A DNA stretch of 64,000 nucleotides. It comes from Mesostigma viride (Eukaryota > Streptophyta > Mesostigmatophyceae > Mesostigmatales > Mesostigmataceae). This document shows positions 1 to 10,838 of the stretch, piece after piece. The translations under genes were made by a program, and so were the position numbers. The number at the start of each line of letters is the position of its first letter. Position 1 is the first letter of the stretch. Below the pieces are notes generated by a model. It did no database searches and had not been told where the DNA came from. It saw only the letters and a program-made list of their open reading frames with translations. Location: NCBI GenBank assembly GCA_009746045.1, contig RPFO01001074.1, positions 78,501 to 142,500 on the forward strand, read 5' to 3'.

Positions 1-794
1 GCTCCGCTATCTTTGGGACCTGTGAGGCCAAGGCCTCGGTGTGGGTCGTGATGGCTTCAAGCTTCTTCATGAGCACGACGCACTTGCCCTCCACCTGGTT
101 TAGGCGAGAGACAAGTGCAGCGTGCGTCTCAGATGCCTGCGCCGCGGTGTGCAGCGTCGTGAACTGGGGTTGGAGCTTGTGGACGACCTTGGTTTCCACA
201 TCGGAGACCCGGGCCTCCACCGTGTTGAGCGTCGTGTTCAGCGAGGTCACCTTCTCGGCCATTGACGGCCAGGTCACGTCAGTGCTCCCGTCCAGCACTG
301 CTCGGATGTCATCCTTGCCGATCGAGGGAGGGAGCCGATGTGGCTGTCGGCCGCGCAGGCTGGGCTGGGGGGCGGATCTTGGCGGCGATTTCGTCGATAG
401 GTAGCTGGAAGAAGCTGCACATGATAGCGAGGCGGTGCATGGTCGTATTCTAACAGGGTGAGGAACCTCTCCAGGTTGTCGGCGGAGATGGGCGCATAGG
501 GCCCATGGAGCGTGCATTCCTGCGCTAAGAAACGCACTATTTTGGCGCATTCTGCTTTGGTCAGTTGCATCCATTTGCTGAAAGAAAAGCAGTCGTAATC
601 TGGTAGGTACTGTCGCCATTAATTTGTGTTCGTGGCAGGGTTTCTTGAGCTCAGGCGAGGCGCTGGGCGATGGGTTTGCTGGTGGTGGGTTCAATGGCGG
701 GCCCAGAAGGCTGGGCCAGGACGATGGCGAGTGGGTTGGGCTGGGAGCCGGCAAGCTCCTTTTCCAAACCTCGCTTGGCTTTTGGAGTCGTCAT
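1..794 (-). pseudogene. Decayed LINE-type ORF1/gag-like protein, open at the left window edge
   Basis: Read on the minus strand from an ATG at 794, the sequence encodes a basic, Pro/Ser-rich N-terminus starting MTTPKAKRGLEK. An in-frame TGA lies near 660. The reading then continues through a conserved-looking segment (MQLTKAECAKIVRFLAQ, from 570) and ends in a heptad-rich, coiled-coil-like stretch between 262 and 1 (for example VTSLNTTLNTVEARVSDVE). Frame changes are needed near 575, 440-450 and 290-320, in both directions, so this is real decay rather than one sequencing slip. An N-terminal tail followed by a coiled coil is typical of retrotransposon ORF1/gag proteins, but I see no zinc knuckle or RRM here. 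The family assignment is an inference; the existence of a broken coding sequence is well supported. Confidence 0.45.
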
Positions 795-1242
795 AGCTGC
801 TTGTCACGTGCGTAATGTTGTCAATACTGCATTTTAGCCGTAACCGATTATACTAGTGGCGGGTGCGTCTTAAAAAGGCGCATCGAATGCAAGTGGTCTG
901 ACCGAATTTGGGGCGCAGACGCAAAAGATCTGAACTCCGCCGTCAGCCATACCGCCGTCAGCAGTTTTGTAGCCTCAGGGTATGCCTCGTACCTCATATA
1001 TCATAATAACAAGTCACAGACAATCGTATCATAACAAGGAGCGTGGGCAAGTAATGTGATCATAGCCAGGGCGTAGCATGGCTGTACACGGGCTACGCTA
1101 AGGCTATGGCTGGTTGTGTACCGTTTGTCAGCGTGCACGTGACTAGTTATATTATGGTGGCACAGCTTACTAGGCAAACATTCTAGGCGTGGCTAGCTGC
1201 CATGGCGGCAGTGACTATAAATGAATACAAGCTAGGGCTATT
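795..1242. other. Non-coding stretch upstream of the decayed ORF
   Basis: About 450 bases without a supportable gene, rRNA, tRNA or obvious repeat. It probably contains the 5' flank or UTR of the broken element on its left. Confidence 0.4.
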
Positions 1243-1530
1243 CTAGCCCGCAGGGGGCTTCCACATCTTGTGGTTGATCATCAGGTCCCCGCCCCTCCAG
1301 TAAACCTTGGGCTTCTGAGGGTCCTGCTTGTGGCGGAGGCCACAGGAGTAGCCACAGGAGTATTCCGGCCACAGGTCGCGTCGCTGCTGCTGCTGAGCGG
1401 GGGTCAGGTCGTCGTCCAGCGTCCAAGTGAGGTCGTGCAACCTCTTGCGACGAGAAAGGAACCGCTGCTTGTCCTCAGGGGAGGGCCGGGAAGGTGAGCA
1501 GGACTGGTGGGCGAGCCGCCAGGCTGCCAA
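1243..1530 (-). pseudogene. Possible C-terminal tail of a LINE ORF1-like protein
   Basis: The minus-strand reading contains LTPAQQQQRRDLWPEY, then KPKVYWRGGDLMINHKMWKP, and ends shortly after. The pattern 'LTPxQxxxRxxLxPxY ... WRGxxLxxNxxxxxP' resembles the closing segment of L1-type ORF1 proteins of green algae as I know them. It lies upstream of, and in the same orientation as, the N-terminal remnant at 1-794, so it belongs to a different, older copy. Proline-rich minus-strand readings at 1654-2259 may be further upstream parts of the same remnant, but I could not align them to a domain. A chance ORF remains possible. Confidence 0.35.
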
Positions 1531-2721
1531 GACTGCGGCTACCGCTGCTGTGTCTCATGAGAGTGTGGCTCAGCATGCAACGACAACGCAATATAGTCAG
1601 CAACGACTTTCAGGTTGGCCTGCGCCCGAACGATTGATTAATTAATTGACTAATTACACGTAACTGTGTCGGGACCAGCCGGCAGGGTAGAAGCGGAGCT
1701 GGTGGGCCTTTTGTCGGCGGTGCGTGACTTGATCTCCGTGAACGGCGGCAGCTCCTAACGGTCGGCCAGGGTCTCCGAAAGAGGGGCCGGGTACGTGTAG
1801 GGCTGACTTGGCGGCGGGTGGCGTGGGCGGGGCGGGGACACCCGACGCCGGCGCCGGACGCGAGGCCGCCAACGGGCCATCAGTGCACATGAGCGCCGCG
1901 GGGGGGGCTGGGGGGCACCAAGTAGCCCACAGACTGGGACTGGAGTACTAAAGGTCCAGCTCCTGTTGCGGCGAACGCTGCCGCTTCCGGCCGGCGCGCT
2001 GGTTGTGTGCCATGCACCGGCGGGATCGTTGGGCGTGGTGGCGCAGGCGAACCCAAGCATACTTGCCCTGTTGGTCGTCGAAGTGGGCAAAGTGCTCACG
2101 GATGTGGAGGTCCGGCTCCCGTTCGGCGGTCACCTGCATGCCGCATGGCCGAGTGGTCTTCTGCCTTGAGGGAGGCGTAGCGGGCGGGTCGCGGTTGTCA
2201 CGCAGTGCTTGCCTGGCCTGGATGACGGCAGGGAGCCGTCCTAGATAGCTGAGCTCCATCCATCCCCTCAGTCAGGTCGACACCGCCCTTGGCCTGGCCG
2301 GCCCCGGCCCAGCGGCTTGGCCAGTCAGGGCAGCACATCCTGACATGGCCTGGCCCCAAGGACCAACCCAGAAGGGGCGGTAGACCTGTTGCTGGCCGAC
2401 CTATAGTGGTCCCAGCCCAGTTTGAACACTGCATTTTCTCCCTCTCTCTTGCTTGGACTGCTATGCACATAGTACGTATGCAGGACAAGACGAGGTGGCA
2501 GACCCTAAGTTGTCCAGGCCCACACGCCAGGGCCCCTGCCGTGTGGGCAAGAACCCCCCCGGCCTGAGGAGGAGGGGGCGCTTTGCTGAAGTAGAGTATT
2601 AGCTATGATTTTTGTAGATATTTAGCTTTGCGTTAGCTTTATTAGGTTTTGCGGCTTCGCTTATAGCCCCACGTACCATCAGCAAGGCAATATGTGCTAC
2701 ATGATCTCCAATCACAACGTG
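1531..2721. other. Degenerate mobile-element DNA, no clear gene
   Basis: GC-rich sequence with short overlapping ORFs on both strands and a TTAATTAATT tract near 1635-1648 like the tails of the dispersed repeats further right. A Pro/Arg-rich minus-strand reading occupies roughly 1755-2259. No domain can be named. Confidence 0.35.
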
Positions 2722-2793
2722 GACTTTTCGTGATAGACTCGGCATGGACATGTGCCACACTAGACGAGACGGGTTCACACCCGGGCAGCCTCC
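2722..2793 (+). repeat. Dispersed repeat copy 1, left part (interrupted by the copia element)
   Basis: This segment matches 13016-13087 closely (shared core TTTTCGTGATAGACTCGGCA). Its continuation lies at 11294-11579, on the other side of the retrotransposon. The intact paralogue at 13016-13345 therefore shows what the empty insertion site looked like. Confidence 0.8.
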
Positions 2794-3248
2794 AGTTAGA
2801 TGAGATGCTTAGGCTGACACACGGATTTCCGGCCTGCGCGCCGAGTATTGCCTACCGCGGCTGAGCGGGACACCTCAGTACAGTACGGCAGGGTGTACGG
2901 TACTGAGGTGTCATGTGGACCGATGTGCGGTTAGTGCCAGACTGTTCCTAGGTGCTAGCTCGACCCGCCAGGTCCGGTGTAGCCGGGCCTGACGGGCCGA
3001 GTCTTAGCTGGATGCTAGTGACGTGGTCGCATGGCATTGCAGTGTACACTTGTCCACTGGTCGTGTGCTGCAGGTAGCACCGCCATAGGCATATAGGCGT
3101 AGCACTGGGGAGTGCCACAGCACCCGAGTCTGCCCAGTTCCATTCTGAGCCCTCAGCTTTCATCTCTCTCTCATTGTATTATTGTAATACAATCATCATT
3201 CGCTCTCAGCTTTCGCAGTTGTTCGTCGTCCCTAGTCTCCATCCAACT
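2794..3248 (+). repeat. 5' LTR of the copia-like element
   Basis: 455 bp, apparently identical to 10839-11293. It begins AGTTAGATGAG and ends TCCATCCAACT, giving a 4-bp terminal inverted repeat AGTT/AACT. It contains the short inverted repeat CCTCAGTAC...GTACTGAGG at about 2873-2910. Confidence 0.93.
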
Positions 3249-3266
3249 TGGACTGAAAAGTTCGAT
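3249..3266 (+). other. Candidate primer binding site
   Basis: TGGACTGAAAAGTTCGA starts at the first base after the 5' LTR. TGG is the complement of a tRNA CCA end, and the position is as expected for an LTR element. I cannot name the tRNA from sequence alone, and it is not the common plant initiator-Met PBS. Confidence 0.5.
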
Positions 3267-3290
3267 ATTTTTTTTAAGCAAAAAAAAGAT

Positions 3291-5964
3291 ATGGCTTCCA
3301 ACAACGGCAACAACGGCAACAACAACAAGGGGAAGGCGCCTGCCAGGCGCACCTCACCCCGCCTTTCGCCGGAGGGCACGCCCTCCACCACCGATGCGAG
3401 GGTGACGCCCAACGTCCCTTCCGCACGGTGGTCGCTGACCAACCCAGGCGTCGGGGCCCGCAGGTGGGGCCCGGCGCCCGGGGGATGGCGAGCGGGCGGC
3501 CGTTTGCCACTGGCGGTTCGTCCGCCATGGCACCTGGGGGGCAGGTCCCCCGGGCACGACGTTCCCCCGTCGCAGGTGACGGGGGTCGTGAGCGGAGTGA
3601 TTCCTCCGAGGAGGATGGCGAGGTGCCGCCTGCGAGGCCTCGGCCTTCGCTTGAGCTTTCGTCGCAGACACCTGCGACGTCTGGCAACCTTTCCGTGGGC
3701 CGACAGATGGCCACCATGGACATTGACCGGTATGGGGAACATGTTCCGCCCCCGGTCATGTTCGGGCGCCCACCCCATTTTCTCCCCCTTGGGGAGGACG
3801 ACATCCCGGCGTTCATTGCGGTGAACGGCCGGATCATGCTCAACGTTTTCAGTTGCTTCCAGATGAGGAGATACACGCGATAGAGGTTCATCGGGTGCAC
3901 TCGCTGATCGAGGGGCGTCTTAGGATGCAGATCCCACTGGTTCAGGTGGCGGTTTGGCTGTACTGTTTCGCCAATCGGCCGCGGCACAACCCCGGCACTG
4001 TTGATCAGTGGGCGTCCAGGCAGCGCCAGAGAGAGGCGCTGCGCGTGGTCTCCAGACCAGAGATCGCGCTGACTCCGTTGCCAGCGTGGCCCCAAGTCAC
4101 GCCAGTTGGCTGGGGCCCGGATAGGCGTGAGGCGGCTGCGATGCCGCCTGCGACGGGGCGCGGGGCGGCAGACGCCCCCAACACGCCCATGGGTGGTGAA
4201 GCCACCCAGGACCCTCTGGCAGGTCAGAGGGTCCAACCTCAGCCGCAGGCTCCCCCGCCCGCGTGGGGGGCCAGGTGGCTGAGGAGGCCACCGGGGTCGC
4301 AGGGACCCCGGCGGCGACACAAGCGCCCGGGGTCGCAGGGACCCCGGCAGCGACGCCGGCGCCTCCGGCGCTGGCGGGGGATGCAGCCCCCATGGAGGGT
4401 GTCACGGGCACCTCCAGCGGCTCTGGGGGGCAGGCCCCCTCTAGTCGCACAAGGACAAGTCCCTGGCAGGGCCGGAGGGGCCCCAGGGTCCCACCGCAGC
4501 TGGGCAGCAACCAGCACTGCTGGAGGGCGACCTGCAAGGTCGCGACTTCATCACCCTGGGTGATGAGGCCGTGTGGCGTGCCATACAGACAGCCACAGCC
4601 TCCTTCCGTGGGCTGGCCGACAGGAGCCAGCAGATGCATGTCGCGGAGGCGGGCAGCCTGGTGTGTGCAATCATCACGCACATCCTGGGCCTGCCCAACC
4701 TCCAAGAGGGCACACGCAGGGTGTGCGACGACCTGCTGCCTGCCCTGCAGGCTCTCCTCTCAGGGAGGAGGGTGCAGGGCAGCAGGGTGCGTCTGGTGCG
4801 TTTGCTGGAGCTCCTACACAACGCCATCCTGAGAGGGGCGGGTAGGTGGCTAACTCTGCCTACCTGGTTGCATCACAATCTTACTAACCCTACTGACGAT
4901 GACGTGTCCCTCTCTCCCACCTTCCATGATTGGGAGGAGGCCCGCAGCAGGAGGCGGGAAGTGACACACACTCACACCCCCAACCAGCCCACCCCTATGT
5001 TGTCTAACCCTCCTACACAGCCCATGTTTGCCCATCCTGCTCAGCTCACTCAAGTAGCACTTCCCTCTCAGCAGGTCTCTCCTGTGAATGCTGCAGCAGC
5101 AACACCATCTTCTCCCTCTCCCCCTGCATCCCCCTCTAGGTTGCCCACTTACAATGAAAACCGTCCTGTGGATAGGATTAATGTCAGGGGGCTGCCTGAG
5201 GGGTATACTAGGGAGCAGGGGAATCATGCACTTCTCTCTCTGCAGCTGGCTAGGGAGGAACTGAATGTCAAGAATTGGTTTGGATCTCTCATGCAGGGGG
5301 ATTTCTACCATCAGTCCTCTTCTCAGATTCAGAATCTCATTCTTGTCTTCCAGCGTAGGTATCCCAAGTGGCAGGACACGCAGGCTAGGGCAGTTTGGGA
5401 GGCTTTCATGAAGGAGCTAACTGACCTCCTCTCCACCCCCTCATCTGTGGACATATATGGGGCATTCAGGTGGGTAGAGGAATACAGGGTCACATCAGTG
5501 GACTATGTGGCTGAGACAAAGAAATATGAGCTAGCCATCAAAGCACGTCCTGATGTCCAGCAGCTAGATCACAAGTTCTTGCTGCGTTCTTCCTTGAGAA
5601 ACTCAAACTTGACAAAAACACCTACGCTATGCTTGCCACAGGAATGGCAAAGTACTGGGAGGACATGAAGGAGGCATTGGATTATATCAAGCTGGCCTTG
5701 GCTCCCCTTAGCCAGGGGGCCATGGGCACCTCTGTAAAGAGGGTCAGGGGGGAAGAGAGGGAGGAGGAGGATAGGGAGAGGGAAGACAGGAGCAAGAGAC
5801 CTGTCACTATGGCAGAAGTCAAGTCCCTGCTGGGACAAATGTTTAAGGGCAAGGGCAAGGGCAAGGGCAAGGGCAAGGGCAAGGGCAGGGGCTGGGGCAA
5901 GGGCAAGGGTAAGGGGCAGTCTCCCTCCAAGGGGGGCAGCTCCAGCAACAACAACAACAACAGT

Positions 5965-6012
<48 letters not shown>

Positions 6013-6213
6013 AACAACAACAACAACAAGAAGCAGGACAAGGAGGACAAGTCTTCTCAGCGGTGCACCCGCTGTGGCATGAAGTACCACCTGCGGCCCA
6101 CCTGCCGCAAGAACGTGGACGAGCTGGGGCATTTGGACGTCCTGTGCCACAAGTGCCACGGGCCGCCCCACGGTGACCCCAAGGACTGCAAGCGGCCTCC
6201 TTACGGCAAGAAG
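3291..6213 (+). CDS. Gag region with two zinc knuckles (frame-broken)
   Basis: An Asn-rich start is followed by an acidic/Ser region and then a helical capsid-like segment around 5150-5700. Low-complexity KGKG (about 5848-5885) and poly-Asn (5945-6029, AAC repeats) tracts follow. The first zinc knuckle is a textbook C-x2-C-x4-H-x4-C (6064-6105, CTRCGMKYHLRPTC). The second is near-canonical with five residues before the last Cys (6145-6189, CHKCHGPPHGDPKDC). Zinc knuckles of this type bind genomic RNA in retroelement nucleocapsids. Five of the six frame steps of the element fall in this half. Confidence 0.8.
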
Positions 6214-6399
6214 TGTGAGTCTCCCTCTCATGCTGGCTTGAGTGTGCCTGCTTCACCTTCTTCTTCTGCATGCCCCACTGTCAGAGCAGTGAGCAGTTCT
6301 GGAAAGGTGCTACAGCTGGTTTCAGAAGATTATGTCTCTAAACCAACCTTCACATCTATGGTTCCCAAGGTGTGCAGAGTGTCCCCAGCAGAGGATGCT

Positions 6400-7330
6400 C
6401 AGATCAGTTTTCAGGAGCTTGCTTTGCAGTTGCATTTCCTTTATGGGCATGAAGTGAGTGCAGAGGTGGTGGCAGCAGCAATAGGGGGGGCAGCACTCAG
6501 ACGTGCATGCCAGGTGGTCAGATCCCACTGCCAGCATTGTCAGTTCAATGCACCCAAACCCCCTAAGTGGCATGTAGCTACCCCACCTAAGAGCAAGGGC
6601 AGGGTGGTAGGAGATGTCTTTCATATCAAAGGACAATCTTACTTGGCACTTAAAGATGCATGGTCAAGGTACACAACCATTGAACCATTACCTGGAATGG
6701 ACAAGACACAGTTGCTCAGGGCTCTCTTGATTGCTCAGGCCAGGTACTACCCTGTGGAGGCATTGTTACTGGATCAGCAGTTCACATGTCTTGCCAATGA
6801 ACCAGGGTGTGAGGCTATTGATCTGGCTGGGCTAGAAGATCATGAGAGGCAAGGCATTATTGAAAGGGCCATCAGGTCCATTAAAACCCTTGTAGCCAAA
6901 GAAGATGGCAATCTGCTGGCTGACAGTGGGTCCTATGCTGACAGAGCTCTGTGGTCCACCAGGTTGTGCCAAGTCCTCAACAGGAGGCCACTCATGAAAA
7001 CCCCACAAGGGGTGGTCATTACACCAGATGGATTGCATGCAGGCATTTATCCACCTGAGGTACTAGCCCTCTACAACGCACAGCGAGCACAGACAGCTAG
7101 CAGGTTAGCTGTCAAGGATGCAAAGCATCCACGTCCCACCTTCAGAGAAGGGGATCAGGTCCTATTCTACAAGGAGTCGGGACTAGGCAAGGTGGGTACC
7201 TGGCATGGGCCAGCCACCATCCTAAAGTTTAACACCACTGGCAGGACAGTGTTAGTTAAACACAATGACACGGGAAAAATTCACAGGTGTTCACCTCACA
7301 GGATGAAATTGTATTTTCCAACTGTGTCAG
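6400..7330 (+). CDS. Integrase domain of the copia-like element
   Basis: The HHCC zinc-binding module is visible as H-x4-H (6433-6450, HFLYGH) followed by C-x2-C (6529-6540, CQHC). The DDE core reads Asp in GDVFHIKG (codon 6613), Asp in LLLDQQF (codon 6772) and Glu in IIERAIRSIK (codon 6862). A C-terminal SH3-like segment follows (GDQVLFYKE ... WHGPATIL ... HRMKLYF, about 7147-7320), resembling the DNA-binding tail of retroelement integrases. The domain joins cDNA to chromosomal DNA. It directly follows the zinc knuckles with no protease between, which is not the copia norm. Confidence 0.85.
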
Positions 7331-7689
7331 ACGTGGCAGAGGAGGAAGAGCTGTTGGCCGACAGCCCTGTACAGTTGCCTGGCATCCCAGCGTTGCCCAG
7401 TGAGTGGTTGTTTGGAACACCCACTGGTGAGTGTGAGAGCCACACCCACTGTGACACCCAGGTCACCCTTGATGATTGCAGGCAGTCACTGCAGGATTGG
7501 CCCCCTGCAGCAGAGGGTCACATTGGCAAAACAGGTGATCAGCAACCTATCACCTCTACAAGTGTGAACATAGCTCAGCCACTAGCTGCACCTTCCAAAC
7601 GCAGCCTAGCAGACGCTGTTCGCATTTTACAAGCAGCTCATAGAGCCAAAGCTCAAACTGCTGCAGGATCAGCTAAGGTGGGGAAGGTT

Positions 7690-8000
7690 GGGCAGAATGA
7701 CAATAGCCCATTTATGGTTGCAGTGGACACACAAGCCCAGGTCAGCATTATCAGTGCCCTGGCTGTGCCCCATTTGCCTTTGGAACCTTCACCCTGGCAC
7801 CATGTGGCTGATTTCTCAGGGCAGTCATCCCTCAAGGTATTAGGTCAGGTCATGTTGACTATACTCGGTATCCCCACTCCTTTTCAGGTATTGGAAGGTT
7901 ATAAAGGGAATGCTTTGTTGGGGGATCCTTTTCTCTGTTACCCTGGTGTCCTCATATCCAGTGATAGACTATCCATCCAGGACATGGGTGGTGTTGATCT
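7690..8000 (+). CDS. Retropepsin-like protease domain placed after the integrase
   Basis: The segment shows the retropepsin pattern: hydrophobic run then D-T-Q-A (codons from 7726, FMVAVDTQAQVSII), a middle strand VLGQVMLTILG, FQVLEGYKGNALLGDPFL, and VLISSDRLSI. The usual catalytic triplet is DT/SG; here Gly is Gln. In Ty1/copia elements the protease normally sits between gag and integrase, but here it lies between integrase and RT. The fold assignment rests on spacing and hydrophobicity, so it could be a decayed or non-catalytic retropepsin. Confidence 0.65.
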
Positions 8001-8169
8001 GAATCATTTCAAAATTTCTCTTGAAAAACTTCTTAACACCAACATTGCTTCTGTAAAATTTGCTACACCCAAGTATGCCCCAGGGCAAGAACCCTGTGTG
8101 GCAGACCTGGTTCACAACCAAAAACTTCATCCCAACTCATTTGGATTGGGCAAGCATGATGTGGCTAAA

Positions 8170-9773
8170 ATGTCTCCTCTTTCTTATGAACAGATAGAGC
8201 AAGACTGTCGCACACACATAGGATTCCTAAAATGGGTGGAGGCCTTTAACAAGGCCAGGGAAGAATGGGTAGTGCCAGATCCTCTTAGTCCTTCTCATAC
8301 TCCCCTGTCACACCTATTGACAAAAAGCCTGCAGGGTGCAAGCACTTGCGCCTGAAGTTTGTGTGTAAACATAAGCCAGCAGCAGATGGGTCAGTCATCT
8401 TTCATGCTAGACCTTGTGTGACAGAGTTCAAGGGCACCACTGATCTGACAGAGGCAGAGTTGTACACGCCAGGCATTCAGCAAACATCCCTAAAAATCTT
8501 GCTGTCTGTCTTTGTGGGTCATCTCAATGATGGGGATGACTATATCTGTAAGGCTACAGACATTAAAAGGGCTTTCCTGAAAGGCTCACCTGAGATAGCA
8601 CAACAAGTGTGGCATGGTCAGGTGTACGTAGTCTCCACTCCCAGAGTTTGGGCAAAACACATCCCTCAGCAGTACCTGAAAGCTAACATAGGTGTTGAAG
8701 GGCTGCAATCAGCTCCTCGCATTTTCAGGATGTCAGCTCAGGCTGTGTTTGAAAAGTTAGGGGCTAGATATGATGACATAGACCCTTGCTTCTTTGTGGT
8801 CCCACACCCTCATGGCATTCTCACCTTTGTGTGGCATGGGGATGATCAGCTGATTGCTGGGCCAAGGCGTGCTGTGGATGATTTTATTCAACAAGTGTCA
8901 CAGCATTTTGAGATTGGCAAGCAAGTAGAGCTGGGCACCACTGCCATAAAATTTTGTGGCACAATGTTACAACTCCAGCAGCATCAAAACCAGTGGGTGT
9001 GTGCACTCTACTCTCCCAATGATTACATGCACAGCTGCTTGGAGGTTTTGCAAACAAAAATCAAACCTGGAGCCTGTCCTACCATTAGAGGCAAGCTGGG
9101 GTGGTTGTGCTCAACGTGTGCACCTCACCTGGCTGTGGTTAGCAGAGTTGATGATGATGTCTTGATGCAAGTAGGTCACAAAGCCATCACCAAAACTCTC
9201 CAGGAGGGCCCTCCCCTTATCTTGCACTCCTTGGATCTCCACAAAACCATTCACATCCAAGCTATGATGGATAGTTCCATGGAGTCCAGGCAGATTACCA
9301 AGATGCAGGCAAGGGAGTCAGGCTTGTATTTTGTGCAGAATGATGATGCACCCTTGTCTCTCATTTCATGGTACAGCCGGTTGCATAGACGCAAGGCTGT
9401 CAGCAGCAATGCTGCTGAGTGCAGGGCAGTGGTGTCAGCAGTGCTTCATGCCAGGTACTTGAATCATGTGCTGGTTTGGTTGCAGATGCAAGCAGGCAGC
9501 AATGCTGGGGTGGTGGCACACTTGCTCACTGACAGTCAGTCAGTCCTCAGTTTCCTTGCTAACCCCTATGCTGTCCACACTGATCTTGACTGGGTGGTCC
9601 TGAAACAGGAGTCCACCTACTGGGAGTCCACCCGTCACGTGGAGGACAAACACAACGCTGCTGATGCACTCACTAAAGTGCCTCAGCAGGCAGCTGAACA
9701 ATATCAGCTGTTGTACCACTTGATGAACCCCTATGGCAAGCAGGCAACCCTGCCCCATAGGGGGGACGCCTAG
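8170..9773 (+). CDS. Reverse transcriptase and RNase H of the copia-like element
   Basis: The RT begins in the previous frame with SPLSYEQIEQD. After the break at 8302-8305 it continues as KHLRLKFVCKHKP, ATDIKRAFLKG (catalytic Asp codon 8559) and the DD box in FVWHGDDQLIAG (8841-8846). RNase H follows with MMDSSMES, NAAECRAVV, LLTDSQSV and the copia signature RHVEDKHNAADALTK. The polymerase box is H-G-D-D where copia elements usually have Y-V-D-D. The stop is at 9771-9773. Confidence 0.9.
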
Positions 9774-10838
9774 CAGGGTCCTGTTCACCAGGGCCGCCTA
9801 GGTCACCCAGTACCCCTTGGGCAGGTCCAAGGGGTAGGTTGTGGCTTCCAGCAAGGGGGGTTGGTTGGAGTCTGTTTTTCATACATCTGCGTGCCCTATG
9901 CCCAATAAAATCTGTTTTGATTTTCTCAACACCATGGAATTTCGTTATGCACACCTTCATAGGTGGGCATGGGATGTATCTCACACCTTTATTCCCTAGG
10001 GCGTATGCCTTGGTGGAATGGCCTTGAGCTCAGTGGCTCAGGTGCCCCCATTCAAGTGGAGGGTCAAAGCTCCCTTGACAGGTGGTTACCCAGGACCCCA
10101 GTTCACTGTGGATATCCTGGGCCACCTGGCCTTACTGTTCAGTGGCAGTAAGGCATGGGTGCTGTCATGTTGTCTAGTACAACGTGCTCAGCACAGGTGC
10201 AGGATGAAATATTCCTGTCACCTGTCACCAGGACTTCAGTCACCCATGTGCAGGGCAGGGGTGGCTGGTCTCCCACGTTGTGCAGGTGCAATGTGGCCAG
10301 GTCCAGGATGTCATAGTCCTGTCACCTGTCACTCGGACTTCAGCCCCCTCTGTGCAGGGCAGGGGTGGCTGGTCCTCACATGTTGTGCAGGTACAACATG
10401 GACAGTGCAGGGTGCAATAAACCTGTCCACTGTCACTCCTCAGGTTGCAGGTAACCTGAGCTCAGTTGACCCAGCCTGGCTGGGTATTTTTCTCTGAGTG
10501 GGCGATGATGATGGAACAACATGGAACCTCTTAAACGGTTACCTTGGCATTTTTTTTACAAGGCTCTCTTGGCTGGTGGTGCACTCCCTGGATAGGCAGA
10601 CAGGCATAGCTATCTCCCTTGTGAGCTCGCGAGGAGGAGGAACTCCCCGGGCATGTTGAGCTAAACGTGATGCCATCACAAGTATTGCACGAGTTCTGGG
10701 GCCCATCTTTTTCAGTCCAGATGTTGCAGTATGGGTGTCAGTTGCTCAGCACCTCAGTCAGCTTGGAGTCAGTCTCCTAGCTGGGCAGGGTCAGGCTTGA
10801 AGTCGCTAGCCTTCAACCTGAAAGGAAAACATAATGGG
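9774..10838 (+). other. 3' untranslated region of the copia-like element
   Basis: Non-coding 1.06 kb between the pol stop and the 3' LTR. It contains AATAAA at about 9904, a 105-bp imperfect tandem repeat (units starting about 10214, 10319 and 10422; shared core GCAGGGCAGGGGTGGCTGGT), and ends in the purine-rich GAAAGGAAAACATAATGGG just before the LTR, a plausible polypurine tract. Confidence 0.7.
10214..10440 (+). repeat. 105-bp imperfect tandem repeat in the element's 3' UTR
   Basis: Two clear units plus a diverged third, each opening with CCTGTCAC or a variant and carrying a TTGTGCAGGT segment near the end. Confidence 0.7.

Larger units (their letters stand above)
3291..9773 (+). pseudogene. 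Gag-Pol polyprotein of the copia-like element, frame broken six times
   Basis: The reading starts at ATG 3291 in an Asn/Gly-rich leader and ends at a stop at 9771-9773. The coherent protein moves through six frame steps near 3480-3484 (G run), 3846-3849 (T run), 4265-4270 (G run), 4440-4475, 5575-5585 (short T tracts) and 8302-8305 (C run). Every step has the sign of one missing base, and most sit in or beside a homopolymer. Domain order: gag, two zinc knuckles, integrase, retropepsin-like protease, RT, RNase H. Between breaks the product is well conserved and free of stops. With identical LTRs, this suggests either a very recent dead copy or consensus-sequence errors rather than long decay. 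Gag and Pol would form one polyprotein if the breaks are errors. Confidence 0.85.

Noticed and set aside
5569-6271. Minus-strand Val/Leu- or Cys-rich ORFs
   Set aside because: Mirror images of the AAC and GGCAAG low-complexity tracts in gag.
8290-8350. Programmed -1 frameshift between protease and RT
   Set aside because: No X-XXY-YYZ slippery heptamer in the correct phase in the 60-base overlap, and five similar breaks occur elsewhere in the element; a missing C in the run at 8302-8305 explains it better.
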